A program made the translations under genes and the position numbers. The notes below the pieces were generated by a model. It saw nothing but the letters and a program-made list of their open reading frames with translations, was not told the origin of the DNA and searched no databases. Below, piece after piece: positions 53,182 to 63,680 of a stretch of 64,000 bases of DNA. Each line of letters begins with the position of its first letter. The first letter of the stretch is position 1. The DNA is from Brachycybe producta (Eukaryota > Arthropoda > Diplopoda > Playtdesmida > Andrognathidae), in assembly GCA_036925085.1 (NCBI GenBank), contig JAUPFP010000036.1:1798001-1862000 (forward strand), given 5' to 3'.

Positions 53182-54866
53182 TCAGCCGGGTTTTCCTCTC
53201 GCAGGAACTTCTTCTGCCCGTTCTCGCTGACGACAAAATACTGCTGGCCATTCTTTCCAGTGGCCATTCCATGTTGAACAAGTCCAACGGTTCCATCCGC
53301 AACTACTTTCTTTGGGCAGTTTCTTGAAAAGTGACCCTTCTCGTGACAGTGATAACACTCTACTGTACTGAGATCTTTCAGGGTTTTACTTCCATCTTGC
53401 GTTTGCTGACCATTGTAGTTTTTCTTCTGCGGATATCTTTGGTTCCATTTACGACCTTGTTGCTGATTCGAGTTCTGGTTGGTCTTCTGTTGCGCTTGGT
53501 TATTTGAATTTGATGGAGTCGAGTTGTTCGTTGGGTCCGCTTGATCTTGAGTAACAACCGCGTAAGAACGTCCTCCGTCCATTACTGCTTGTGTCTGTTT
53601 GGCATTTTGGCGTTGGTTATTCTTCTGTGGACCCTTGGAGACCTGGGTCGTCGTTTGTTGACCCATCGTTCCTTCCGGTATCCATAACCCATCAGCCATC
53701 AAAACTTCCTCGGTATCCTTGATATATGTCGTGTACAGCTTCAGATTGCCATTCGGTGCATTCTGTGTAGCATTACGTATAATCGGATGAAGTTTCTGCC
53801 GAAATTCCACAATCCGGTATTTGTCGGTTACCCCCGGTAACACTTTTCTACTCAAGTCAAGGTAGCGACCCAAAAACTGATTGGTGTCCTCTCCTTTCCT
53901 TTGGAGCATGGTATCCAACCTCAGCTTCAGTTGCACTAACTCGTCTCGACGTCCAAATCTTTCAATTAACTCGCTCCGTATGAAGTCCCACGTGGTTTTC
54001 CCTCTATTCTCTTTGTAGAAATTGGATAACCAACGTACTACGTCCCCTTCTACCGCCTTACGTAGGTAGTAGGTCTTGTGGACGTTGCTCCAGTCCTCCA
54101 GATCTGCGATACTCTCGTAGTCCTCCAGAAAGGTGTATACAGACGTCAATCCTTTGAAGGTCTCCAGATTCCGGAGTGGGTGAAGACTCTTGTACTTCCC
54201 ATCCAGCTCCTCACAGGTCCGATGACGATTGCAAATTGGATTTCCTTCCAGCTCTTCTACGCTGGGATCCTCACTTGTTAGGCTTTCATCCTCTAGCTGG
54301 TCCGGGTTCTCTCTCCGTAGAATAGGAGTCTCAGGTAGGCGACCTCTCTGGGTCCCTCCACTCTTCTTCAACATGAGCGGCGTCTGGAATACATTAACCT
54401 GCCTTAGGTTTTCAGCGTGGGCCGACGAGGGCTCCCCTTCAGTGTCCAATCCAGGAATCACTGTATGACGCTGCGATTCAGCGTGGGCCGACGAGGGCTC
54501 CACTCCGGTATCCACTTCTCGGACTACCGTATGACGCTGAACTGTACTTACACCACGCCCGCTCCGGAGTAACATCGATCCTGATGGTTGCTGGGCTTCG
54601 AACCAGGCCATCAGTCTCTCCCGTCTTTCAGCACTTAGATTTTGAAGGATACCTTCAAGTGGATCTTCTCCATCCATTTGGTTTGTATCGTCCTTCTCCC
54701 GTGTCTTCGACTTCGATTTCGGTCTGCCTTTCTTTCCTTTACCACCTGGTGTAACTCCGACATCATTGGTATTCTCTACTGGATCTGTAGTGAGGTACCC
54801 CGCACCTCCACCATTTTGTAACATCCCCGTTTCCGTAGGGTTAGTAGAGAGATCTCTACTAGCCAT
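53172..54866 (-). CDS. gag: Gag polyprotein, element 2
   Basis: 564 aa, the same length and layout as element 1 gag. It has the ATG inside the LTR, the 22-residue tandem duplication, the Q/N-rich linker and a single CCHC knuckle, and ends at the slippery heptamer and TAG (53181-53172). About three substitutions distinguish it (PNGNL for PNSNL, SKTLKD for SKTPKD, TGKNG for TGRNG). Confidence 0.93.
   Translation of the reverse strand: MASRDLSTNPTETGMLQNGGGAGYLTTDPVENTNDVGVTPGGKGKKGRPKSKSKTREKDDTNQMDGEDPLEGILQNLSAERRERLMAWFEAQQPSGSMLLRSGRGVSTVQRHTVVREVDTGVEPSSAHAESQRHTVIPGLDTEGEPSSAHAENLRQVNVFQTPLMLKKSGGTQRGRLPETPILRRENPDQLEDESLTSEDPSVEELEGNPICNRHRTCEELDGKYKSLHPLRNLETFKGLTSVYTFLEDYESIADLEDWSNVHKTYYLRKAVEGDVVRWLSNFYKENRGKTTWDFIRSELIERFGRRDELVQLKLRLDTMLQRKGEDTNQFLGRYLDLSRKVLPGVTDKYRIVEFRQKLHPIIRNATQNAPNGNLKLYTTYIKDTEEVLMADGLWIPEGTMGQQTTTQVSKGPQKNNQRQNAKQTQAVMDGGRSYAVVTQDQADPTNNSTPSNSNNQAQQKTNQNSNQQQGRKWNQRYPQKKNYNGQQTQDGSKTLKDLSTVECYHCHEKGHFSRNCPKKVVADGTVGLVQHGMATGKNGQQYFVVSENGQKKFLREENPADLN
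54796..54813 (-). other. Candidate primer-binding site, element 2
   Basis: The same TGGTGGAGGTGCGGGGTA as in element 1, three bases inside the LTR end and within gag. Confidence 0.55.
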
Positions 54867-55736
54867 CTAGAAGTGTCGAATGGATGTTGATGATTAAGTC
54901 TTTCGGTCTATTGGCTCCTGTGTTGCACACTTAACCACCAGGGACACAAGGGTCGGTACCTCAGGAGACCTGTGGTAGAGAATATTGTAGAGATGTCGTC
55001 TTACACTCGGCTGCTGGAGACTTCGTTGTCCGGTGGAAACATCGGCTACGTGGCGGCTATAATCCTAAGTCCCACTCCCATAAAATGACTGAGTCCACAC
55101 ATTGAATTCGTATGATGAAAATGCTCTTTTATTCAATAAACAGAGAGTCCTGTAGATTGAGAGATATCGCATCGGTCTTAAGCATAAAGACGGTCTGTCC
55201 GATCTGCCTGATCTATCCGATCTGTCTGATATGTCCGATCTGTCCTCTCAATCTACAACCTCTTGTATTTATACTCAAAATACAATACAAACATCTGATT
55301 ATGATAACAAAGGCTCCAGGTGTGTCCAAGTCTCTTGGACACACTCGGACCTAGAAGTGAACTATCACTTAACAAGAAAACGAAAACATCTATAAGATGT
55401 ATAAATTATAACAATACAGAAGGATCTTCGTTGATCCTTCTTCAAACGATAACAATACAATTTAATTACGAAAAGGACTTCTGTATCCTTTTCGTCACAC
55501 TTGACCGGTGTTTCACTGGCCAAAAGTTCTATATCGTCAATTCTTCTAGGAATTATCCTATAAGAATTGACGATACAATTCATTTGCCGTCTTTTCCTCA
55601 TCCTGTAGGGTAGGGAGGTATCGTCTGGATAACCTCCCGCCCACCCCCAAGCATGAGGTGAAACCCATCGATCAAAATACTTAAAACTACAGGGTGTTTC
55701 AATACAACAACGAATTCTGACGATGAATTCGTTACA
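54817..55736 (-). repeat. 5' LTR of element 2
   Basis: 920 bp, matching the LTR at 46120-47039 at every position I compared (constant offset of 8697 bp). It contains the gag ATG near its internal end, a TATA box at 55266-55273 and a polyadenylation signal at 55128-55133. Confidence 0.95.
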
Positions 55737-55748
55737 ATATATATATAT

Positions 55749-55934
55749 TATAATAATATACACACTTGTATACAGAAGGCAATAAAATGTCAAAAAAATA
55801 ACTAAAAACTGAAATGGGTGGAGTTCCCTATTTAGGAACTAAAAATGAGGGGTCTTAAGCAAGCCATAAACTATGAGACGCAGTCTACAGACGCGGTCTA
55901 CCGCAGACCAAATCTTACGTTTGTCTCATAGGTT
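55749..55934. other. Non-coding flank of element 2
   Basis: AT-rich, then a short GC-richer palindrome-like piece at 55870-55925 (CTACAGACGCGGTCTACCGC), similar to a motif near 56905 (CCGTGTCTGCAGACGGCGG). Confidence 0.4.
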
Positions 55935-56076
55935 GGGTATTCTTAATGGGTTCTTAGAGATGAGCATTGGCACAACTCATCAAAGCAAGTGCTTACCTCA
56001 GCCCTAGTTCAGCTCAGCTCAACACTAGCTCAGCTCACATTTCATATTTTCAATAAAATAAAAGCAGGTGCCTATA

Positions 56077-56168
56077 ACAGGCAATTAGAAATCGGGACAA
56101 GCAGAAGTTGGATCCGTCATAAAAAGGGCGGAGCCAACTTCTGTTTGTTCCGACTTCTAATTGCCTGT
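56077..56168. mobile_element. ACAGGCA MITE, copy E (internally deleted)
   Basis: Only 92 bp: the two arms without the centre. The ends are ACAGGCAATTAGAAATCGGG and the complement of ACAGGCAATTAGAAGTCGG. The flanks ggtgcctata and ggtgtctata match at 9 of 10. Confidence 0.8.
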
Positions 56169-56396
56169 GGTGTCTATATATAAGTGACCAACATGAGTTT
56201 TCGTAATTGAGTTTAGCATATGCTAATGGATCATTTAGCATTTACTTAAACCCGTCATAAATATGAAAGTGGACCAAGTTTAGCATCAACTTTGAACTAT
56301 CTCATTGTTAGCTATCATTAAGAGTACCACGAATAGTGTATGTAGGGTCTGAAGACAGGTCTGTGAGGCAGAAGCACAGTTTACTTTCCATTATTT

Positions 56397-56493
56397 CATT
56401 AAGATTACAACCATACATAGTCTTCCATAGACAAGGTCATTCGTAATGAAAGACCTTGTCTATGGAAGACTACGTATGGTTGTATTCTTAATG
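56397..56493. repeat. Near-perfect hairpin palindrome
   Basis: Two arms of about 42 bp (CATTAAGATTACAACCATAC... and its complement ending ...TATGGTTGTATTCTTAATG) are separated by about 13 bp, with only a few mismatches. It sits between the two copies of duplication O. Confidence 0.8.
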
Positions 56494-56863
56494 ATTGCTA
56501 AGTCAAAGGTAGTGCTAAACTCATGAACTTTTAAATGAAACTTCCCATTTAAAATTCATGAATTTAGCTCTAGTTTTGACTTCACAATAATTTAGGGTGG
56601 TAGTCTTAATGGGTGATATACTTGTAATTGGCTCAGCTTAACTCAGCTAGGCAAATGTTTAGCTAAGAAGTGACTCACCTCACATTTCATATTTTGAATA
56701 AAATTAAAGCAAATGTCTTATCTTTGTGTCTAACATGAGTATTGGTAATTTAAATTTAGCATGTGCTAATGTCCATTTTTGGCATTTGCTAATCCCATTA
56801 AGAATAGAAAAAGTTCATAAGTTTAGCATTATCTTTGACTTAGTAGTCATTAAGAATACGACC

Positions 56864-58242
56864 TTAAGAATACAACAATCAAGACTTTGTTCGTGGAAGA
56901 CCGTGTCTGCAGACGGCGGCTAAAAAGTTGGATAAACTCCACTAAGTTAAAATATGACAGGACCTCCATCCTCCAACCTTTTATATTTATATCTTATGTG
57001 GCTATTTTTATTTATTTGCCCATTACTTTTTCTCAACATTTAGAAAACCAACAAAATAGAAATCTGGGATGGAATAGTTAGTTAAGTGTCCATTATTTAG
57101 TTAAGATAGACACACACACTCTTTTTTTTCAATGTTAAGATTATTCTTGAATGGGTTTTATAGTATTATCGCCTATGGTGGGCACACTCAAAGTCATTAA
57201 AAAAAAACAAAAAATAAATAAATTATTTTAGATAAAATAAAAATTATTTATAAGTAATCAATAAAAGTGGATGAAAAATATACAAGTACAAGGAAATGAA
57301 TTTTCCACCCATTACTGTTTAAAAAAACAACTTATCCAAATTAATTCATAAATAACAGCATTTTGGTCAGGATTTCTAAATCAATTTTCAACTAATGACT
57401 ACCAGACTTGACTCATAACCAATCCTTCTAGTCCTATTATATTGAATATAAATAGCTTTAACCATTATCTAACACTAAACCAAATACATAGTTTTATGAT
57501 GGTTATATAGTTAGTTAGCTTTAAGCTAAATGTTTAAAAGAAGAAAAAAAAAACAATTTTTAAAGTGAATTTAAGACAAAAAAACTACAATTGCAGCCAT
57601 TGATTTTTCTAATTACAGGAATTTAAGGGCGGTTTTTTAAAATAAGAAATTGCCTTAAGGAGGAGACATTTAAAACAAATCTTGTTTGTTTTTATCATCT
57701 AATTTATAAAATATTTAAGTAAATATTTCAATATCACATACATTTTCTATTGAAGAGAAACACACACCAAAAAAAAAAAACTCTTCAACAAAAAGTGGCT
57801 TGAAGCAAATCGAAAAATCAAACTGATTTATCAATTGGACTAAAGTTTTTAATAATCTCAAAATTGCCAATAAAAATCAAAAGCTTATTTTATACGAAAA
57901 AGAATTTCACTTTAAAAAAATATATATATATAATCTACAAGATTAGAAAAATTTAGTAAAATGGCTTTCAGACCACTATATTGAAATTCTCACGCATTTT
58001 TTTTTTCTTTTCTTGCTAAACTGGTTAAGAAATTTAGTAAAGAAAATTAGTAAAGAAAATACAATATAATTTAATTTACAGTATGTTCCAGAATAAATGC
58101 ACCAATGTTACTATCAAAAAGGGACTTGATTGTTGGCACAGGTCTTATTGTTTAAAATTGATTATTTCACACAATGTAAAAAAGCTACACATTTGAAACT
58201 TAAGGAAATTCTTAGCAACGTATCAAGACGCACAGTAATTAT
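56864..58242. other. AT-rich non-coding stretch
   Basis: Nothing supportable beyond A/T runs. Confidence 0.5.
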
Positions 58243-58343
58243 TAGGTTTTGGATTTTCATGCAATAACAAGCAAGTTTTTCTCAATTTGTGGCCCAAGTG
58301 CCCATTGCGAAGTGATTATCATAATTAAGAGTAACTACAATTA

Positions 58344-58543
58344 ACAGGCACCTGTAGACAAGCTTCAGAATTTCTTTGACTCCGCCCTTTTATGAGCGTC
58401 AGACCACATATCAACCATTTAGAAATAAAAAGGGCGGGGCATGTAACATCAGACCCAGTAACAAACCAATTAGAAATTGATGACGCTCATAAAAGGGCGG
58501 GGCCAAAGAAATTCTGAAGCTGTCTACAGAATCAGATGCCTGT
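58344..58543. mobile_element. ACAGGCA MITE, copy F (second subfamily)
   Basis: 200 bp. The ends are ACAGGCACCTGTAGACAAGC and the complement of ACAGGCATCTGATTCTGTAG. It is flanked by perfect 9-bp repeats CTACAATTA (58335-58343 and 58544-58552). Confidence 0.85.
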
Positions 58544-58562
58544 CTACAATTATGCTTTTTTT

Positions 58563-58792
58563 AACTTCATAATTTGTTTGTTTGTCGGTGACCACCTTCT
58601 GAAATATTTGAAAAATAATTCCCACTGCATGGGGATTGAACCCATGACCAACATTCCCACAGGCTGAGAGCCTGAGACACCACAACACCAACAAGACAAG
58701 ACACAATTACATCTTGTTTTACTTATTAGACCTTTTTGTATAAAAGCGAGTATCACAAAAAGCATGCTTTTTTTTGTTTAATTTTCTCGTTT
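58563..58792 (-). repeat. tRNA-derived SINE, copy 2
   Basis: On the minus strand it carries an A box TGGTGTTGTGG (complement of 58680-58690) and a B-box-like GGGTTCAATCC (complement of 58633-58643). It matches the copy at 11898-12105 over its length, with an extra AT-rich insertion near 58600. It is inserted in the T-run of the hAT-like element. Confidence 0.65.
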
Positions 58793-58868
58793 CCAATCAA
58801 AAATGCTGGTTTGAGGATAAATGTTTCATTTTGCTATCAGTTGTCAACTAGAGAACTCTTGCCTCTAA

Positions 58869-59297
58869 TGCCGCAGTCACACTAGGCTGGTTTCCCAGCC
58901 GCTGGTTGCTGCTGGCTGGTTGTAGCGCTCTAGGAGCATAGTCTGAACTGCTACTAGCAGCTGCTTACTCCAGCGGGCTAGTGATTTTAACAGTGGCTGG
59001 TGAAGTTGGACATGTCCGACTTTAGCAGCTACCAGCTGGTCATGTGACTCCCTTGCTGCTGCTACCATCTAGTGTGAACTTTTTGTTGCTAGTAGTGGCA
59101 CTAGTGTAGTTGAAACTCCACTACTTGGGTTGGTTGTTGTTAGTTTGTGTTTTTGCAAGACGGTGATTGGATGACTTGCACTGCTAATACCAGCAGTGAC
59201 TGGACAAGTGTGAACCCAAAGCAGCTGCTGCTTGCTGTTGCTGCTAATAGCCAGCAGCAACCAGCGGCTTGTAAACCAGCCTAGTGTGAATGCGCCT
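58869..59297. mobile_element. TAA-flanked TIR element
   Basis: 429 bp. The ends TGCCGCAGTCACACTAGGCT and the complement of AGGCGCATTCACACTAGGCT continue for about 50 bp (CCGCTGGTTGCTGCTGGCT). Flanking TAA lies on both sides (58866-58868 and 59298-59300). It is GC-richer than its surroundings and has no transposase. The two 63-aa minus ORFs are by-products of the CTG/CAG-rich arms. Confidence 0.7.
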
Positions 59298-59394
59298 TAA
59301 CTGGTGTTTGATCAAAACGAGATTGTTACTTAACAAATCTTTGGCCATAGATTAAGAAACATTTGCTTCACATTGCATAAAAATCCGTGCCCTA

Positions 59395-60682
59395 CTTATT
59401 GTACATAAAAAATGAAATTAATTGATAGACAAATAAAAAAAAGTTATTAAATTATACACGAAAATTATGGTTTCAAAAAAAAAAACTCAAGTTTCCCTCA
59501 GTTTTTAAAATGTCATTAACTTTCTTATTTCCAAATTTGTTTAATTTTTGTACAATTTTGATGGTTTGATAAAAATCATCAATATTGAAGCCGACTTTTT
59601 TTTTTTTACACGCACCACTTTTGTTCGTCAAATAAGACTGCAAAATTTAGTTGGCTTAGTCGCCAAAACTAACCACACTCCTGTTGACTAGAAGAGGCTG
59701 AAAAGTAATCCTTGCGTTGTTGAATGAAATGCAAAAAAAAAAAACGACGACTCGAGTGGTCGGTTACAGCGACAAACCGACCACCAAAAGTGGTGGTTCT
59801 TGTGAAAAGGGTTGAATATTTAATTTGAACCTCTCTTTTTATACTTTGGTAATAAAATTGAGTCGTTTGTTCTGATACATACTGTATAAGTGAAAGTAAA
59901 ACTTGTAAAAAGTGAAAATTTTCTGTGTCCACAAAGTGGTCAATTGATAAAATTCCCAGTTAAACAATAAAAAGCCACAAAAAAACACCAACTATTTCGA
60001 CTAAAATAAAAAAATGTAACAAAATGACTTCAAAATAACAACTTTTTTCTTCTTCTTAAAAGTGTTAACGTTAATTATATACATTAAAATACAAAATCTG
60101 ACAAAAAACAATGAGACAATTTTGTTTCTTGTTACTTTTATGATTTCTCTCTCTTTTTTTGTTGTTGTTTGCTTGTTTTGACTTCTGGAAATAACATTTT
60201 GTATTGAAAATGCAAATCTTATCTTGTAAACAATGTTTTGTTTTTTTTTTAACCAAAAAAAACCTCACAATTTCCATTTTACAAGTTTTTCCAACATTTG
60301 ATATTTTCGTTTCTATAACTAGTTTTTTTTTCTAAAATTTTTCTGACACCAATTCTTTTACCATATATTTGAAAAACAAGACATGTCCTTCGCACACGAA
60401 TACATGAATATAACATACCTTTTTTTCAGGTGTTTTCTTTTTATAAAATAAAAACAAATTTAGTGAAAAACTAAGTAAATACATGAATATGTCTTCTCCA
60501 TCATGTATAACAATAGAATAAAATCGTCAATTGTTCTTGTGACAAGACAAATAAGTGTGCACCTTTATTGTCTCTTTTTAAAAAAAAATTTATTTCAAAC
60601 TTTCATAAGACATCAAAAGTTAGCATAATTATTAATTAATATAATAATTAAGGCCAAAAGTTTATAGAAAATTCATAATGAC
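59395..60682. other. AT-rich non-coding stretch
   Basis: Nothing supportable. The 87-aa minus ORF at 59669-59932 has no recognisable domain. Confidence 0.45.
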
Positions 60683-60966
60683 TAGGGCTCGGATTTTTAT
60701 GCGAATGTCAAGCGAATGTTTCTCAATTTGTGGCCCATCAAGTGCCAATTGTGAAGTTCTAATCAAAGAGGCTGTTTAGAAGTTATATGGCTGGTTACTA
60801 TTTATTAGTTGTCAACTAGAGTTCTAGTCTCGAAACAAGTGTTTTTGACTGAAAAAAAAACTATACGTGTTGGTTGATCTAAACAGGAAATTGTTACTTC
60901 ACAATTGGCTGATAGGCTACAGGTTGAGAAACACTTGCTTAATATTTCATAAAAATCCGAGCCCTA
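60683..60966. mobile_element. hAT-like non-autonomous element, copy 4 (best ends)
   Basis: 284 bp. The left end TAGGGCTCGGATTTTTATGC is an exact inverted match to the right end over 20 bp. Flanking 8-bp repeats ATAATGAC (60675-60682 and 60967-60974) are perfect. This copy fixes the family as hAT-like and defines its termini. Confidence 0.8.
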
Positions 60967-60974
60967 ATAATGAC

Positions 60975-62009
60975 GGTTCCACACTAGTAGGATACCAAAG
61001 TAAAATACATAAAATTGAAAATTTACATAAATTTACATAATTTCACTTATATACATATTTTTTTTGTGGTGAGAAAAAACTCCACAAAAGGTTTCTTAAG
61101 ATAATTTGTGAACAGCTGATTCACTTTGCTTTTGATGATTGTAGCTGATTAATTAAATAATTTAGTTAATAGCATTTACGTTTTTTCTTTGAAAAAAAAA
61201 CAATTTTGTTGCATATTTTGCATTTTGAGGATATTTTTTATTCTCATCTGAACAGATGGCTTTCTTGCATATTTAGCATTTTTTTTAGTCATTTTTATTT
61301 GTATAAAATGCAGAATTTCTAAAAAAAAAAACAATTTTCACATTTATGAATTTTTATTTTGCATAAAAGTTTTGGCTTTAATAATAATTGTTATTATAAT
61401 AATGTTATTATTTGAATGCAATGTTGAAAAAAAACATCATTAAATAAATTGAAGATCTAATTTGTCTTCTAATTAAGTGACTTTTTTGTGTTTTTTTTTA
61501 TAAATTCCACGACATATTATAGAAATGCACACAAACAAATTAATCTTTAGAAGGAAAAAAATGACTAAAAGATGTCATATTTTTGTAATGTATATTACAA
61601 AACCACCACTTGAATTTGAGGCTTGCTTTAACAATGGTAAACGAAAAAAAATGTCTTGTAAAAGTTAACGAAGCAATTAAATAATAATTTCAAATTTGAT
61701 TATTTGTCAAAAGTGTCGCAAATAAACACAAAAAAGTATTTTTAAAAAAGCTGAAAGACAGGTTTTAAGTTTTCTAAAAAAATTTAAAAAAAGAAGTAGT
61801 GACAATAGTAATTAGTATAATTTATCATTGGAGCTCATTTGGAAATATTTTTTTGAAGAAAGTCAAAACTTCCTTTAGACATAACTGACCTGCACAACTC
61901 TGTTGAGGGGATAAGGGGTCATATTTACCCCCAAAATATTTGCCATGGGCCACAGCTTGGGGCTTTATCAAGTGGTAATTAATTAAACAAAAATAATTAT
62001 TTTTATTTC
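60975..62009. other. AT-rich non-coding stretch
   Basis: Nothing supportable beyond A/T runs. Confidence 0.5.
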
Positions 62010-62615
62010 ATAGAGTGACGTACTTCACGGGGCTCCTCCTTTTGCGTCATCGCTATTCGATCTACACGTGCTTTTCTTTACTTATATTGTGTTCTGCGGG
62101 TAAATCTGTCCACGTGCTGTTAATTAAGGTTGTTTTGGACGCTTTTTTGAGAGCTAAAAGCCTGCATTCGATTTCAACTAATTGGCGACGACTGTAGTTA
62201 GCCACCTATGGAGGTTGCATGGCGCCATCTACCTCGCATTTACACAAGTATTTTTCTATGGAGCCCTCTTAATGCACTTTAATAACAGGCAGCTAGAAAT
62301 AGGGGAGAACTTCAGTTGGCTCCGCCCTTGTTATGACGACTGGCAACTTTTAATTTGTTTGTTGTGTGGTTTGACGTTGAAAAGGGGCGGAGCATGTGAC
62401 GTCAGACTACATAACCAACCAATTAGATGTTGCGTTCATCATAACAAGGGCGGAGACAACTGAAGTTCTCCCCGATTTCTAACTGCCTGTCTTTAATAAG
62501 CTTAAACTTAACTCAATATTCAGTCACTTTACAATGTTCTTCACTGAAATACTTTTTGAACTATTTTTTTTTTCTCCATAACTTCAAAAATTCTAATATT
62601 TTAATTCACCTTTAT
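62010..62615. repeat. Dispersed repeat N, copy 2
   Basis: Matches 25605-26187 in order and orientation, with a MITE inserted at 62285. It lacks the MITE present in copy 1. Confidence 0.75.
62285..62490. mobile_element. ACAGGCA MITE, copy G
   Basis: 206 bp. The ends are ACAGGCAGCTAGAAATAGGG and the complement of ACAGGCAGTTAGAAATCGGG. It is flanked by perfect 8-bp repeats CTTTAATA (62277-62284 and 62491-62498). The empty site is visible at 26068-26075. Confidence 0.85.
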
Positions 62616-63228
62616 TCACATTCACAATCCAACAATGGCCAAAAAGTATATTTGAATTTTCTTTAAAAAAAATGTCATTGTAAATATAAATTAAAAACAA
62701 ATGGAGAGAAAAAAGTCGACAAGAGTCCAAAAAGGAAAGAAGAATATTATAAGAAAGGAAAAATGTAAAAAATATAAATTCTCCATATACTAAAAAAAAA
62801 CACCATTGTAAAATTGAAAACAAAAAACAAATCATAAAGAGGCAGAAAAAAAGTAATAATTAATCAAAAGGCATATTTTTTTACAATGACGTGAAAAACT
62901 TAACAATAACAACAACAATACCATAATTCAAAAGAAATAGAAAACTAAATAAGAAGAAAAAAAAAACTTCATAAGAAACGTGCTTTATGAAAAGTTTTCA
63001 CTAAACTGAATGAATGTAATCGCATTTTTCACACACAATGAATGCAAAACGACAAAACCGAAAGAATTTAATTGAAACAAGACGAAAATGTTAACCTCAA
63101 AAACCCCTCGAAAATATTTTTGAAAAATAAAAATAACTCAAAACTGTTTTAAAACTTTTGAAATAATTTTCAATCTCTTCCTCTTCACCTTTTCTCATAT
63201 ATATTTTTCCAATATATAATAATATAAT
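62616..63228. other. AT-rich non-coding spacer
   Basis: Nothing supportable. Confidence 0.5.
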
Positions 63229-63237
63229 GATATCGTC

Positions 63238-63443
63238 ACAGGCAATTAGAAAACGGGATGAACATAAGTTGGCTCCGCCCTTTTTATGACGAACGCAACT
63301 TCTAATTGGTTGGTTATGTAGTTTGCCGTCACATGCTCCGCCCCTTTTCAACGTCGAACCACACAACAAACCGATTAGAAGTTGTTGTACGTTATAAAAA
63401 GGGTGGAGCCAACTTCTGTTTATCCCGTTCTCTAATTGCCTGT
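63238..63443. mobile_element. ACAGGCA MITE, copy H
   Basis: 206 bp. The ends are ACAGGCAATTAGAAAACGGG and the complement of ACAGGCAATTAGAGAACGGG. It is flanked by perfect 9-bp repeats GATATCGTC (63229-63237 and 63444-63452). The centre is inverted relative to copies A, B and G, as expected for a palindromic element inserted the other way. Confidence 0.85.
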
Positions 63444-63452
63444 GATATCGTC

Positions 63453-63634
63453 CCCTTTTTCCTAGTCCTTTAGGCAAACCAGCAACAACAACAACAACAT
63501 TAATTTTTCACTTTGATCCAAAATTCGAAAAGCTTGGAGAGAAAGAGAGAAAAAAAGACTTAAACAAAATTATGCCCAATCAAAAAGTTGATTAATGAAT
63601 GCTAGAAAAATTAAATTAGCAAAATTTTACATCA

Positions 63635-63680
<46 letters not shown>

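Larger units (their letters stand above)
46120..55736 (-). mobile_element. Ty3/Gypsy LTR retrotransposon, element 2 (full length)
   Basis: A 9,617-bp element on the minus strand, bounded by 920-bp LTRs (TGTAAC...GTTACA) with target duplication ATAT (46116-46119 and 55737-55740) in a (TA)n tract. I saw no difference between its two LTRs, so insertion is very recent. Gag and pol are intact and about 99% identical to element 1. It is about 1.9 kb shorter, mainly because ORF3 lacks internal sequence. Its distal U3, 3' untranslated region and the ORF3 remainder are strongly diverged from element 1. Confidence 0.95.
55935..56863 (+). repeat. Direct duplication O flanking a palindrome
   Basis: Copy 1 (about 55935-56328, interrupted by a MITE) and copy 2 (about 56595-56863) share TCTTAATGGG, CTCAGCT words, CTCACATTTCATATTTT, AATAAAATTAAAGCA-type sequence, AACATGAGTATTGGTAATT-type sequence, GCTAAT and CATTAAGA. 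Copy 2 shows the uninterrupted state of the MITE site. No coding. Confidence 0.65.
58243..59394. mobile_element. hAT-like non-autonomous element, copy 3, carrying three nested insertions
   Basis: The left end TAGGTTTTGGATTTTCATGC and the complement of the right end (TAGGGCACGGATTTTTATGC) are the family termini. The body contains an ACAGGCA MITE (58344-58543), a SINE (58563-58792) and a TAA-flanked element (58869-59297). Removing these leaves sequence that lines up with the copies at 42237 and 60683. Confidence 0.65.
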
